Shown here: piece after piece, positions 52,784 through 60,551 of the stretch | How the letters are laid out: the number at the start of each line of letters is the position of its first letter | Position numbering within the stretch: the first letter of the stretch is position 1 | Origin: Barnesiella propionica | GTDB lineage: Bacteria; Bacteroidota; Bacteroidia; Bacteroidales; Barnesiellaceae | NCBI RefSeq assembly: GCF_025567045.1 | Contig: NZ_JAOQJK010000004.1 | Span: 124,001 to 188,000, forward strand | DNA length: 64,000 nucleotides | Direction: 5' to 3' | The notes under the pieces: model-generated | Databases searched by the model: none | What the model saw: the letters and a program-made list of their open reading frames with translations, nothing else | What the model was told of the DNA's origin: nothing | Program-made: the position numbers and the translations under genes

Positions 52784-53212
52784 ATGGCATTGGTAAGAAT
52801 AAATAAATATATAAGTGATACCGGCTTTTGTTCGCGTCGTGAAGCCGATCAGCTAATTGCGGACGAGCGGGTAACGGTAAACGGAATTTTAGCTGAAATG
52901 GGTACGAAGGTTTCCGATACCGATAAAGTGAAAATCGACGGACAGATACTGAGACCCGCAGTTAAGTTGCCGGACGAGGCGAGACCGGTGAAGAAAAAGA
53001 AAATAATGTCAGATGAAGGTGATGCAACTCCGCGTCGCAGAGGCGGTAAGTCAGGTACGCGTGGTTCTGCACGTAATAGTAGGATAGGATATGTAAAGCC
53101 TGATGATATTACTTCAGAGAAAACCGCACGAGGTTTTTCTGTAGCTAAGAAAGACAAATATCCGTCCCGTAAGTCCGGTAAAAGCAAATCCGGGTTATCG
53201 GGGAAAAAATAA
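52784..53212 (+). CDS. S4 RNA-binding domain protein with basic tail
   Basis: 142 residues. The first 65 form an S4 domain as in pseudouridine synthases and ribosomal S4 (RINKYISDTGFCSRREADQLI, VTVNGILAEMGTKV). The rest is a low-complexity lysine/arginine/glycine/serine tail (PRRRGGKSGTRGSARNS ... KSGKSKSGLSGKK). The usual RluB/RluF catalytic domain with its active aspartate is absent, so this is not a pseudouridine synthase. It probably binds rRNA or mRNA. It may belong to a short Bacteroidota family or descend from a truncated synthase. Coupled loosely to murI. Confidence 0.8.
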   Translation: MALVRINKYISDTGFCSRREADQLIADERVTVNGILAEMGTKVSDTDKVKIDGQILRPAVKLPDEARPVKKKKIMSDEGDATPRRRGGKSGTRGSARNSRIGYVKPDDITSEKTARGFSVAKKDKYPSRKSGKSKSGLSGKK

Positions 53213-53357
53213 ATGTATAGAACCGGGAATAGTGTTTACATAATATTTTTATGTTTTGTTATTCTCCGGGATTTATTTTTATTTGGTTCTATTTTAGAAA
53301 TATATATGATATTATTGGCCGGAGAATCAACAGAATATAAAAAAGTTTTGGATACAA

Positions 53358-53387
53358 AAAAGGCTTGCAAAAAAATGCAAGCCTTTT
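53358..53387. terminator. Bidirectional terminator between the S4 gene and the gamma-carbonic anhydrase gene
   Basis: AAAAGGCTTGCA (53358-53369) pairs with TGCAAGCCTTTT (53376-53387). It lies between convergent genes. Confidence 0.85.
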
Positions 53388-53402
53388 CTTATAGATTATT
53401 TT

Positions 53403-53930
53403 TTATACTTCTTCAGTTTCGTCGTACCATTTAGAGTACATCAGATAGTTTTTCGCTATTTTCTGGTTTATCTCTTTAGATTGTTCCGGGTCAACCATTT
53501 TTATGAATTTGGCGGGAGCTCCTCCCCACAGTTCACCGGGTTTGATAACGGTCTTGCTCAGGACTACCGAGCCGGCAGCTACAATAGCTCCTTCTCCTAC
53601 TTCCACATGGTCCAGCAATACAGCCCCCATACCGATAAGTGCGAAGTCTTTTATTTTAGCACCGTGTACGGTAACATTGTGTCCGATCGATACATCGTCT
53701 CCTATTTCGATAGTTGATTTTTGATAGAGAGTATGTAATACGGAACCGTCTTGTATATTTACCCGGTTGCCGATGCGTATTGAATTGACATCGCCTCTTA
53801 AAACGGTGTTGAACCATATGCTGCATTCATCGCCTATTATTGTATCACCTATAATCGTGGCATTGTCGGCCAGAAAGCAATCTTTTCCTATTTTAGGGGT
53901 ATATCCCCTTACTGATTTTATAAGTGCCAT
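53403..53930 (-). CDS. Gamma carbonic anhydrase-like hexapeptide-repeat protein
   Basis: 175 residues of left-handed beta-helix repeats ([LIV]-G-x4 hexapeptides), for example IIGDTIIGDECSIWF, then IRIGNRVNIQDGSVLH, IGDDVSIGHNVTVHGAKI and IGMGAVLLDHVEV. The three metal-binding histidines of the gamma-CA family fit the positions in SVLH, IGHN and VHGA. It ends with a helix that packs on the beta-helix in trimers (EQSKEINQKIAKNYLMYSKWY). It may hydrate CO2 or act as an acyl-transferase-like relative; activity is unproven. It lies 20 bases downstream of the aminopeptidase P gene. Confidence 0.9.
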   Translation of the reverse strand: MALIKSVRGYTPKIGKDCFLADNATIIGDTIIGDECSIWFNTVLRGDVNSIRIGNRVNIQDGSVLHTLYQKSTIEIGDDVSIGHNVTVHGAKIKDFALIGMGAVLLDHVEVGEGAIVAAGSVVLSKTVIKPGELWGGAPAKFIKMVDPEQSKEINQKIAKNYLMYSKWYDETEEV

Positions 53931-53950
53931 ATTTTAGATTTTATATAATG

Positions 53951-55735
53951 TTATAAAGCGGATGTGGCATTACGTAACCATTCCTGCTCTTCGTTTGTCA
54001 GTTCCGGGCTTAATGTTCGATATACTGTTTCGTGGTAATTGTTAAGCCATTCTATTTCCTCTTTTGTCATAAGCGTTTTGTCAAAGGCCTTTTTGTCGAA
54101 GGGGAATAAAGTGAGTGTTTCAAATTTGTAGAAACGTCCGAATTCTGTTTCTCTGTCGTTTACCGTAAGTACAAGATTTTCACAGCGAATTCCATATTTC
54201 CCTGTACGGTATAATCCAGGCTCGTTAGATGTGACCATACCTGGCATCAAAGGAGTCGGATTCTCTTCAAGGCGTATGTTTTGCGGGCCTTCATGCACGT
54301 TGAGGAAATGGCCTACACCGTGTCCTGTTCCGTGTAAATAATTTAATCCTTCATTCCACAGGTAATGACGTGCCAGAACATCCAGTTGAGCTCCTCTTGT
54401 ACCTTGAGGGTAGTGCGCTGTTGCTAAAGCTATGTGTCCCTTCATGACCAGCGTGAAATCCTGTTTCTGTTCCGGTGTGAGTTCTCCGAGCGCGATAGTG
54501 CGGGTGATATCGGTCGTCCCGTCAAGATATTGAGCCCCCGAATCAATCAGTAGAAATCCGTTGGTAGAGAGAGTTGCATTACTTTCGGGAGTAGCCGAGT
54601 AATGAACGATCGCTCCGTGCTCGTTGAATCCGGCGATTGTAGAGAAACTTTCTCCTACATAATGCTTGCCCGCCGAACGAAATTCTTTTAATTTTTCGGC
54701 GACGGTAATTTCTGTTACATTACCGTCTGAGAGATGTGCTTCGAGCCAGCGGAAAAATCTTACCAATGCTACCCCGTCCCTTTTCATGGCAGTTTTTATT
54801 CCTTCGATTTGGACCGGGTTCTTTACGCTTTTAAGCATACTTACCGGAGAGGTGGTTTCGCGTATGATGCAATGGCCAGGAATGGTATTTATCAGTGTGT
54901 AATTTACCTTTTTAGGATCAACTAATATGGATGTGTCTTCCGGCAGAGAGGCCAGGAATGGCAATATGTCGGTATAAGGACGGAATGTTATGCCTTCTTT
55001 TTTCAGATAGGCCGTGCTTTCTTCTGTTAATTTTTGAGAGTCTATAAATAATATCCGTTGTGTATCCGATAGAAATGCATAACAGATTACAACAGGATTA
55101 CATTCTACATCGGACCCGCGCACATTGAAAACCCACGCTATTTCGTCCAGTGCAGCGAGCAAGGTAGATGTTGCTTTGTTTTTGCGCACTTGTTCCAGTA
55201 CCCGGTTTACTTTGTTGTCGACCGACTCTCCGCTGAATTTTTCATTATGGATGAAAAGTTTGTTGTCCGGTATTTTCGGCCTGTCGGCCCAAATAGTGTT
55301 GAAAGGTGTAAAATCGGATATAAATTTAAGCTCGCTATCTTCGAATAGCTGTTTCATGTTCCTTGCTTCTGCTGCGGAAAATAAAGTTCCGTCAACCGCA
55401 ATGACCGAACCGGCCGGAAGTTCTGTAATGAGCCAGTCATTTATTGCCGGGGTCTCAGGCAGTCCGTCTTTGAATAGGTCGAATCCAGAATCTTTTAATT
55501 GTTGTGCGGCTTGTAAGAAATATCGCGAGTCTGTCCATAATCCGGCCTTGTCGGTAGTGATGACCGCCGTTCCGGCTGAACCGTTGAATCCTGATATCCA
55601 TCCTCTGGCTTTCCAGTGTTCTGCACTGTATTCGCTCAAATGAGGGTCGGTGCCCGGTACGATGAAGGCGGATATACCTTTCTTACGCATTTCGTTGCGC
55701 AATGCATCTAATCTTGGTAACGTATTCTTGCTCAT
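53951..55735 (-). CDS. Aminopeptidase P family protein (M24B)
   Basis: 594 residues, the large form with two creatinase-like N-terminal domains and a C-terminal pita-bread domain. Metal and catalytic residues are in NGFLLIDSGAQYLDGTTDITRT (two aspartates), HGTGHGVGHFLNVHEGPQNI (histidine) and SNEPGLYRTGKYGIRCENL (two glutamates). It removes N-terminal residues preceding proline. A promoter box lies at 55759-55766. The gamma-CA gene follows and may be in the same transcript. Confidence 0.94.
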   Translation of the reverse strand: MSKNTLPRLDALRNEMRKKGISAFIVPGTDPHLSEYSAEHWKARGWISGFNGSAGTAVITTDKAGLWTDSRYFLQAAQQLKDSGFDLFKDGLPETPAINDWLITELPAGSVIAVDGTLFSAAEARNMKQLFEDSELKFISDFTPFNTIWADRPKIPDNKLFIHNEKFSGESVDNKVNRVLEQVRKNKATSTLLAALDEIAWVFNVRGSDVECNPVVICYAFLSDTQRILFIDSQKLTEESTAYLKKEGITFRPYTDILPFLASLPEDTSILVDPKKVNYTLINTIPGHCIIRETTSPVSMLKSVKNPVQIEGIKTAMKRDGVALVRFFRWLEAHLSDGNVTEITVAEKLKEFRSAGKHYVGESFSTIAGFNEHGAIVHYSATPESNATLSTNGFLLIDSGAQYLDGTTDITRTIALGELTPEQKQDFTLVMKGHIALATAHYPQGTRGAQLDVLARHYLWNEGLNYLHGTGHGVGHFLNVHEGPQNIRLEENPTPLMPGMVTSNEPGLYRTGKYGIRCENLVLTVNDRETEFGRFYKFETLTLFPFDKKAFDKTLMTKEEIEWLNNYHETVYRTLSPELTNEEQEWLRNATSAL

Positions 55736-55758
55736 ATTATGTATGATTTTATTAGAAA

Positions 55759-55766
55759 CAAAGATA
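55759..55766 (-). promoter_or_regulatory. -7 box of the aminopeptidase P gene
   Basis: TATCTTTG on the minus strand (TAnnTTTG), 23 bases before the ATG at 55735. Confidence 0.55.
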
Positions 55767-55916
55767 CAATATAATTAGGTCAATTCGAAATTATGGTAGA
55801 ACAATCGTCTGTCCCGTATAGCCGGAAAATATTTTCTGGTTTTATTATTCCGGTTTAATTTTAAGATGATAAGAACCAAAAAAAGCGCAAGTTATCCATA
55901 AAATATCTCCGAAAGT

Positions 55917-55947
55917 TTTGTTTATCACGAAACAATATATAATTTTG
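55917..55947 (+). promoter_or_regulatory. Promoter of rpsU-xerC/hpf
   Basis: TTTG (55917-55920) and TAATTTTG (55940-55947) are separated by 19 bases, an excellent match to the Bacteroidota consensus. The -7 box is 44 bases before rpsU. Confidence 0.75.
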
Positions 55948-55991
55948 CACCGCATTTTATCCGAGATAAAACAAATTAAATAATTTATAAT

Positions 55992-56183
55992 ATGATAGTA
56001 GTTCCAGTAAAAGAAGGCGAGAACATTGAAAAAGCTTTGAAGAAATTCAAAAGAAAATTTGAAAAAACCGGTGTAGTTAAAGAACTTAGAAGTCGTCAGG
56101 CATTTGAAAAACCATCTGTGGTAAATCGTAAAAAGATTATGCGTGCGATTTATGTTCAGAAATTGCAACAGGTAGAAGAGTAA
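55992..56183 (+). CDS. rpsU: 30S ribosomal protein S21
   Basis: 63 residues: MIVVPVKEGENIEKALKKF, then RKFEKTGVVKELRSRQ and a basic C-terminus (FEKPSVVNRKKIMRAIYV). This is the standard length and sequence pattern of bS21, a late-joining small-subunit protein that helps mRNA binding. In Bacteroidota S21 also contacts the anti-Shine-Dalgarno region. It is followed 73 bases later by the xerC-hpf frame. Confidence 0.96.
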   Translation: MIVVPVKEGENIEKALKKFKRKFEKTGVVKELRSRQAFEKPSVVNRKKIMRAIYVQKLQQVEE

Positions 56184-56256
56184 ATTCCCTTTTGTTAAGT
56201 TGGAAATCTGAATTCTTTTCTTTATTTTCGTAGCGTAAGATCAAGTTACGCTCGTT

Positions 56257-57453
56257 ATGTCGATTGAATCATTTTTAAGATATATCCGGTATGAGAAAAA
56301 CTTGTCTTCTCATACCGTATTGTCATATAAAAATGATTTATTTCAATTTAAAGAGTATGTAGAGAGGAGCAATGGCAGTTTTGATGTAGCGGAAATTACC
56401 CGGGATCAGATAAGAAATTGGGTAATGGATTTGGGGGAAAGAGATGTATCCCGTACGATTAGCCGCAAAATATCCTCTTTACGTTCGTTCTTTCATTTTT
56501 TGGTGAAGCAGAAATACATTCCCGAGAGTCCCGTAAAGGATATCTCATTACCCAAGATTCGCCGGAAATTACCGGGGTTTGTTCGTCAGGAAGTCATGAA
56601 CGAGGTGATAGACGTAGGTGATTACGGTAAAGGGTTCGGTGCAGTCCGGGACCGTTTGATTATAGATATGTTATATAGTATAGGGTTGAGGCGTGCCGAG
56701 TTGATAAATTTGACCGATGATGAGGTGGATTGTAGTACGGGAGAGTTGAGGGTGACCGGTAAGCGGAATAAACAGCGCATTATTCCGTTTGGACCTATAC
56801 TGAAAGATGAGATATTGTATTATATGGAAATGCGAAATGAAAAGTTCGGATTTCCCGTGACGGCATTTTTCGTAAGGGATAACGGTGAACCTTTATATCC
56901 CCAGTTTGTATATCGGTTAGTAAAACGCTCTTTGGAAGGTGTGAGTACGCTTGTCCGAAAAAGTCCGCATGTATTGCGCCATTCATTCGCTTCGGCTATG
57001 TTAAATAACGGGGCGGAGTTGAATACGGTGAAAGAACTGCTTGGTCACAGCTCGCTGGCATCGACGGAGGTATATACTCATATAACGTTCGAAGAGCTGA
57101 AACGAAGTTATAACCTGGCTCATCCCAGAGCCCTAAAAAAAGGAGGAAATATGGAAATTCGGATTCAATCAATTCATTTTGACGCTTCTGCTCAGTTGGA
57201 AAGTTTTATTCAGAAAAAGGTGTCAAAATTGGCTCAGTATTATGATGAAATCATAGCTGCTGAAGTTTTACTTAAAGTGGTAAAGCCCGAAACCGTACAA
57301 AATAAAGAAGCCGGTATCAAGTTGTTGATTCCAAAAGCCGAGGATTTATTCTCGAGCAAGGTCGCAAATACTTTTGAAGAAGCTGTCGATTTGGCGGTTG
57401 ACGCTTTAGTAAAGCAGCTTCAGAAAAACAAAGAAAAAACACGCTGTAAATAA
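56257..57453 (+). CDS. xerC: Tyrosine recombinase XerC-type fused in frame to ribosome hibernation factor HPF
   Basis: A 398-residue open frame covering two genes. Residues 1-298 are a complete tyrosine recombinase: SAM-like N-terminal domain, then catalytic R145 (SIGLRRAEL), K169 (TGKRNKQR), H238 and R241 (SPHVLRHSF), H264 (LLGHSS) and nucleophile Y273 (TEVYTHI). Such Xer enzymes resolve chromosome dimers at dif. Residues 299-398 match HPF/RaiA, including the internal start MEIRIQSIHFDASAQ. The join HPRALKKGGN-M has no stop. Removing one C from CCC at 57131-57133 would give HPRA followed by TAA, just before the hpf ATG. So the fusion may be an indel, a sequencing error or a true two-domain gene. 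Confidence 0.88.
   Translation: MSIESFLRYIRYEKNLSSHTVLSYKNDLFQFKEYVERSNGSFDVAEITRDQIRNWVMDLGERDVSRTISRKISSLRSFFHFLVKQKYIPESPVKDISLPKIRRKLPGFVRQEVMNEVIDVGDYGKGFGAVRDRLIIDMLYSIGLRRAELINLTDDEVDCSTGELRVTGKRNKQRIIPFGPILKDEILYYMEMRNEKFGFPVTAFFVRDNGEPLYPQFVYRLVKRSLEGVSTLVRKSPHVLRHSFASAMLNNGAELNTVKELLGHSSLASTEVYTHITFEELKRSYNLAHPRALKKGGNMEIRIQSIHFDASAQLESFIQKKVSKLAQYYDEIIAAEVLLKVVKPETVQNKEAGIKLLIPKAEDLFSSKVANTFEEAVDLAVDALVKQLQKNKEKTRCK
57151..57453 (+). CDS. hpf: Ribosome hibernation promoting factor domain (possible separate start)
   Basis: 100 residues if started at the internal ATG 57151, which is in the same frame as xerC. The sequence MEIRIQSIHFDASAQLESF, then KVSKLAQYYDEIIAAEVLLK, KVVKPETVQ and NTFEEAVDLAVDALVKQL is the short HPF/YfiA fold, which binds the decoding centre and silences ribosomes in stationary phase. 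AGGAGG at 57141-57146, four bases before the ATG, is unusual in a genome that mostly lacks Shine-Dalgarno sites and would support independent initiation. Confidence 0.75.
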   Translation: MEIRIQSIHFDASAQLESFIQKKVSKLAQYYDEIIAAEVLLKVVKPETVQNKEAGIKLLIPKAEDLFSSKVANTFEEAVDLAVDALVKQLQKNKEKTRCK

Positions 57454-57471
57454 AAAAATGCGATAATAATT

Positions 57472-57501
57472 TTTGTAGTTCGAAATTATTGCCTAAATTT
57501 G
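57472..57501 (+). promoter_or_regulatory. Promoter of the tRNA-tuf cluster
   Basis: TTTG (57472-57475) and TAAATTTG (57494-57501) are separated by 18 bases. The -7 box is 53 bases before tRNA-Thr. Confidence 0.75.
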
Positions 57502-57554
57502 CACCCGTTTCCCACAGGATAATACTGCTCTGTAGGAGCGGGTGTATGTTTCCT

Positions 57555-57631
57555 GCCGATGTAGCTCAGTTGGCCAGAGCACGTGATTTGTAATCTCGGG
57601 GTCGTGGGTTCGAATCCCTCCATCGGCTCCA
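57555..57631 (+). tRNA. tRNA-Thr (TGT)
   Basis: Cloverleaf with acceptor GCCGATG/CATCGGC, anticodon loop TTTGTAA (anticodon TGT), T-arm GTGGG-TTCGAAT-CCCTC and discriminator T; CCA follows in the DNA. The anticodon stem CGTGA/TCTCG has a U-U at positions 29 and 41. Confidence 0.93.
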
Positions 57632-57654
57632 GAAAAGGAAATAAATATTTGTTA

Positions 57655-57737
57655 GGGCGAATACCAGAGTGGCCAAATGGGGCAGACTGTAAATCTGCTG
57701 ACGTACGTCTTCGGTGGTTCGAATCCATCTTCGCCCA
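57655..57737 (+). tRNA. tRNA-Tyr (GTA)
   Basis: 83-nt cloverleaf with long variable arm. Acceptor GGGCGAA/TTCGCCC, discriminator A, anticodon arm GCAGA-CTGTAAA-TCTGC with anticodon GTA. CCA is not encoded. Confidence 0.95.
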
Positions 57738-57745
57738 CAAAAAAT

Positions 57746-57818
57746 GCGGAAGTAGCTCAGTTGATAGAGCATCAGCCTTCCAAGCTGAGGGTCGCGAGTT
57801 TGAGCCTCGTCTTCCGCT
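57746..57818 (+). tRNA. tRNA-Gly (TCC)
   Basis: 73-nt cloverleaf. Acceptor GCGGAAG/CTTCCGC, discriminator T, anticodon arm TCAGC-CTTCCAA-GCTGA with anticodon TCC. T-loop TTTGAGC. Confidence 0.95.
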
Positions 57819-57833
57819 CTATAAGTAAGGATT

Positions 57834-57905
<72 letters not shown>

Positions 57906-57950
57906 CAAGTTTTGAATGCTAATCATTAATCAAAAATAAATAACAAAGTT

Positions 57951-59138
57951 ATGGCAAAAGAACAGTTCCAACGTACCAAACCACACGTAAATATTGGTAC
58001 TATTGGTCACGTAGACCACGGTAAAACGACTTTGACTGCTGCAATCACAACCGTACTTGCAAAGAAAGGTCTTTCTGAATTACGTTCTTTCGATTCTATC
58101 GATAACGCTCCTGAAGAAAAAGAACGTGGTATTACAATTAATACTTCTCACGTAGAATATGAAACGGCAAATCGTCACTACGCTCACGTTGACTGTCCGG
58201 GTCACGCCGACTATGTAAAGAACATGGTTACCGGTGCTGCTCAGATGGACGGAGCTATTATTGTAGTTGCTGCAACTGACGGTCCTATGCCTCAGACTCG
58301 CGAGCACATCCTTTTGGCTCGTCAGGTAAATGTTCCCCGTATCGTTGTTTTCTTGAACAAATGCGATATGGTTGACGATGAAGAAATGCTTGAACTCGTT
58401 GAAATGGAAATGAGAGAACTTCTCTCTGCTTATGAATACGATGGCGACAATACTCCTATTATTCGCGGTTCTGCTCTGGGTGCTTTGAATGGTGAAGCTC
58501 AATGGGAAGATAAAGTAATGGAATTGATGGAAGCTGTTGATACTTGGATTCCTCTGCCTCCGCGTGATGTTGATAAACCTTTCTTGATGCCTGTTGAAGA
58601 CGTATTCTCGATTACTGGTCGTGGTACTGTTGCTACAGGTCGTATCGAAACCGGTATTATCAAAGTAGGAGATGAAGTTCAAATTATCGGTCTTGGTGCA
58701 GAAGGTAAAAAATCTGTTGTTACCGGGGTTGAAATGTTCCGTAAACTTCTTGACGAAGGACAAGCTGGTGATAACGTAGGTTTGTTGCTTCGTGGTATCG
58801 ATAAGAATGAAATTAAACGTGGTATGGTTATTTGCCATCCGGGACAGGTTAAGCCTCATTCTAAATTCAAAGCTCAGGTTTATATCCTGAAGAAAGAAGA
58901 AGGTGGCCGTCACACTCCGTTCCACAACCACTATCGTCCTCAGTTCTATATTCGTACCTTGGACGTAACAGGTGAAATTACTTTACCGGAAGGCGTTGAA
59001 ATGGTAATGCCTGGTGACCATGTAACTATCAATGTTGAGTTGATCAATCCGGTTGCATGTGACTTAGGTTTGCGTTTCGCTATCCGTGAAGGTGGCCGTA
59101 CTGTAGGTTCTGGTCAGATTACAGAAATCTTAGACTAA
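57951..59138 (+). CDS. tuf: Elongation factor Tu
   Basis: 395 residues. It brings aminoacyl-tRNA to the ribosome. GTPase motifs are [15 protein letters not shown] (P-loop), the switch region [27 protein letters not shown], and NKCDMVDD. Domains 2 and 3 follow ([16 protein letters not shown] and [19 protein letters not shown]). The tRNA-tuf-tRNA-secE-nusG order is the usual bacterial arrangement. Codon use is biased to a few codons, as expected for a highly expressed gene. Confidence 0.99.
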   Translation: MAKEQFQRTKPHVNIGTIGHVDHGKTTLTAAITTVLAKKGLSELRSFDSIDNAPEEKERGITINTSHVEYETANRHYAHVDCPGHADYVKNMVTGAAQMDGAIIVVAATDGPMPQTREHILLARQVNVPRIVVFLNKCDMVDDEEMLELVEMEMRELLSAYEYDGDNTPIIRGSALGALNGEAQWEDKVMELMEAVDTWIPLPPRDVDKPFLMPVEDVFSITGRGTVATGRIETGIIKVGDEVQIIGLGAEGKKSVVTGVEMFRKLLDEGQAGDNVGLLLRGIDKNEIKRGMVICHPGQVKPHSKFKAQVYILKKEEGGRHTPFHNHYRPQFYIRTLDVTGEITLPEGVEMVMPGDHVTINVELINPVACDLGLRFAIREGGRTVGSGQITEILD

Positions 59139-59154
59139 TTACAGATATAAATTT

Positions 59155-59180
59155 AAACCGGCTCAATATAGAGCTGGTTT
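59155..59180 (+). terminator. Hairpin between tuf and tRNA-Trp
   Basis: AAACCGGCTC (59155-59164) pairs with GAGCTGGTTT (59171-59180) with one G-U wobble around AATATA. No strong U-run follows, so it may be a partial terminator or a processing site before tRNA-Trp. Confidence 0.55.
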
Positions 59181-59183
59181 AAT

Positions 59184-59256
59184 ACGGGTCTAGCTCAGTT
59201 GGTAGAGCACTGGTCTCCAAAACCAGGTGTCGGGAGTTCGAGTCTCTCGACCCGTG
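59184..59256 (+). tRNA. tRNA-Trp (CCA)
   Basis: 73-nt cloverleaf. Acceptor ACGGGTC/GACCCGT with A1-U72, discriminator G, anticodon arm CTGGT-CTCCAAA-ACCAG with anticodon CCA. It precedes secE as in many bacteria. Confidence 0.95.
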
Positions 59257-59272
59257 CAAATCCGAGAATAAA

Positions 59273-59470
59273 ATGAAAAAATTAAAAATACTTGCAGATA
59301 TCGAGGATTCTTATAATGAACTTGTTCATAAAGTATCCTGGCCTACCAAGTCCGAGTTGGCGAATAGCGCAGTAGTTGTTATGTTTGCTTCCCTAATCAT
59401 AGCTATTGTGATATTTGCAATGGATCAATGCATCGATTTCATCATGCACTTTATTTATAGCATAAACTAA
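59273..59470 (+). CDS. secE: Preprotein translocase subunit SecE
   Basis: 65 residues, the short single-helix form. The amphipathic N-terminal part (DIEDSYNELVHKVSWPTKSELANSA) carries the conserved V-S-W-P-T motif. One transmembrane helix follows (VVVMFASLIIAIVIFAMDQCIDFIMHF). It clamps SecY. Directly upstream of nusG. Confidence 0.97.
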   Translation: MKKLKILADIEDSYNELVHKVSWPTKSELANSAVVVMFASLIIAIVIFAMDQCIDFIMHFIYSIN

Positions 59471-59488
59471 TTCAGGGAGGTAAAATCA

Positions 59489-60034
59489 ATGTCTGACGAA
59501 AAGAAAGGATGGTACGTTCTGCGTGCCATTAGTGGTAAAGAGAACAAGGTCAAAGAAACTCTTGATGCAGAAATCAAGAATACTGATCTTGGTAATTTCG
59601 TATTTCAGGTTTTGATACCTACCGAAAAGGTTTATTCTGTACGTAACGGAAAGAAGGTTGTAAAAGAAAAGAACCTTTATTCCGGTTATGTGTTTGTTGA
59701 AGCCATCTTAGTAGGAGAGGTTATTCATCGCCTACGTAATACGACAAACGTTATCGATTTTCTGGGAGGAAAGGCTAATCAGCCGGAACCCTTAAGACCT
59801 TCGGAGGTTAATCGTATGCTGGGTGCTGTTGACGAAATGCAGGAAATAGGCGATGAGCCTGTTGTTTCTTACGCAGTAGGTGAAACAGTAAAGGTAAACT
59901 ACGGTCCGTTTAACGGGTTTAGTGGTGTTATCGAAGAAGTGAATAACGAAAAGAAGAAGTTGAAGGTGATGGTTAAGATCTTTGGTCGCAAGACTCCTCT
60001 TGAACTGGAAAATTCGCAAGTAGAAAGGGAATGA
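59489..60034 (+). CDS. nusG: Transcription antitermination factor NusG
   Basis: 181 residues. The NGN domain starts KGWYVLRAISGKENKVKETL and includes VFQVLIPTEKVYSVRNGKKVVKEKNL with YSGYVFVEAIL. The C-terminal KOW domain has GETVKVNYGPFNGFSGVIEEVN. It binds RNA polymerase and couples it to Rho or the ribosome. It lies in secE-nusG-rplK-rplA-rplJ-rplL-rpoB order. Confidence 0.98.
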   Translation: MSDEKKGWYVLRAISGKENKVKETLDAEIKNTDLGNFVFQVLIPTEKVYSVRNGKKVVKEKNLYSGYVFVEAILVGEVIHRLRNTTNVIDFLGGKANQPEPLRPSEVNRMLGAVDEMQEIGDEPVVSYAVGETVKVNYGPFNGFSGVIEEVNNEKKKLKVMVKIFGRKTPLELENSQVERE

Positions 60035-60056
60035 TTACATTGGTTACGCAATGTAA
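60035..60056 (+). promoter_or_regulatory. Hairpin in the rplK leader (candidate L1 autoregulatory site)
   Basis: TTACATTG (60035-60042) pairs exactly with CAATGTAA (60049-60056) around GTTACG, 36 bases before rplK. L1 is known to repress its own L11-L1 operon in other bacteria by binding such leaders; the link here is inference, since I cannot align it to the 23S site. Confidence 0.45.
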
Positions 60057-60092
60057 CGGCCCTCGGTATTTAACATATCAAAATTAAAAACA

Positions 60093-60536
60093 ATGGCTAA
60101 AGAAATTGCTGGACAGATCAAATTACAGATTAAAGGTGGTGCAGCAAACCCCTCTCCTCCTGTAGGACCTGCTTTAGGTTCTAAAGGAATCAATATCATG
60201 GAGTTTTGCAAGCAATTCAACGCCCGTACTCAAGACAAAGCTGGAAAGGTTTTGCCGGTTGTAATTACTTACTATACCGATAAATCTTTCGATTTTATAG
60301 TTAAGACTCCTCCCGTTGCCGTTCAATTGCTCGAAGTTTCGAAACAAAAGAGCGGATCGGCGGAACCTAACCGTAAAAAAGTAGCTGAAATAACTTGGGA
60401 TCAGGTTAAGGCAATTGCTGAAGACAAAATGGTCGATTTGAACTGTTTTACTTTAGATTCAGCGATGAGTATGGTTGCTGGTACAGCGAGAAGTATGGGT
60501 ATCACCGTTAAAGGGGAATTCCCGGTAAATAATTAA
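60093..60536 (+). CDS. rplK: 50S ribosomal protein L11
   Basis: 147 residues. [24 protein letters not shown] and [16 protein letters not shown] are the N-terminal hallmarks; the C-terminal [18 protein letters not shown] and [13 protein letters not shown] follow. It binds the GTPase-associated centre of 23S rRNA. Next gene rplA starts 16 bases on. Confidence 0.98.
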   Translation: MAKEIAGQIKLQIKGGAANPSPPVGPALGSKGINIMEFCKQFNARTQDKAGKVLPVVITYYTDKSFDFIVKTPPVAVQLLEVSKQKSGSAEPNRKKVAEITWDQVKAIAEDKMVDLNCFTLDSAMSMVAGTARSMGITVKGEFPVNN

Positions 60537-60551
60537 TAAACTTCAATTGAA

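Noticed and set aside
53213-53434. 73-codon frame after the S4-domain gene
   Set aside because: It starts right at the previous stop, overlaps the terminator and the convergent gene's end, and has low-complexity hydrophobic sequence; probably non-coding.
58080-58931. 283-codon minus-strand open frame opposite tuf
   Set aside because: It is a shadow of the strongly codon-biased tuf gene; no protein family is recognisable.
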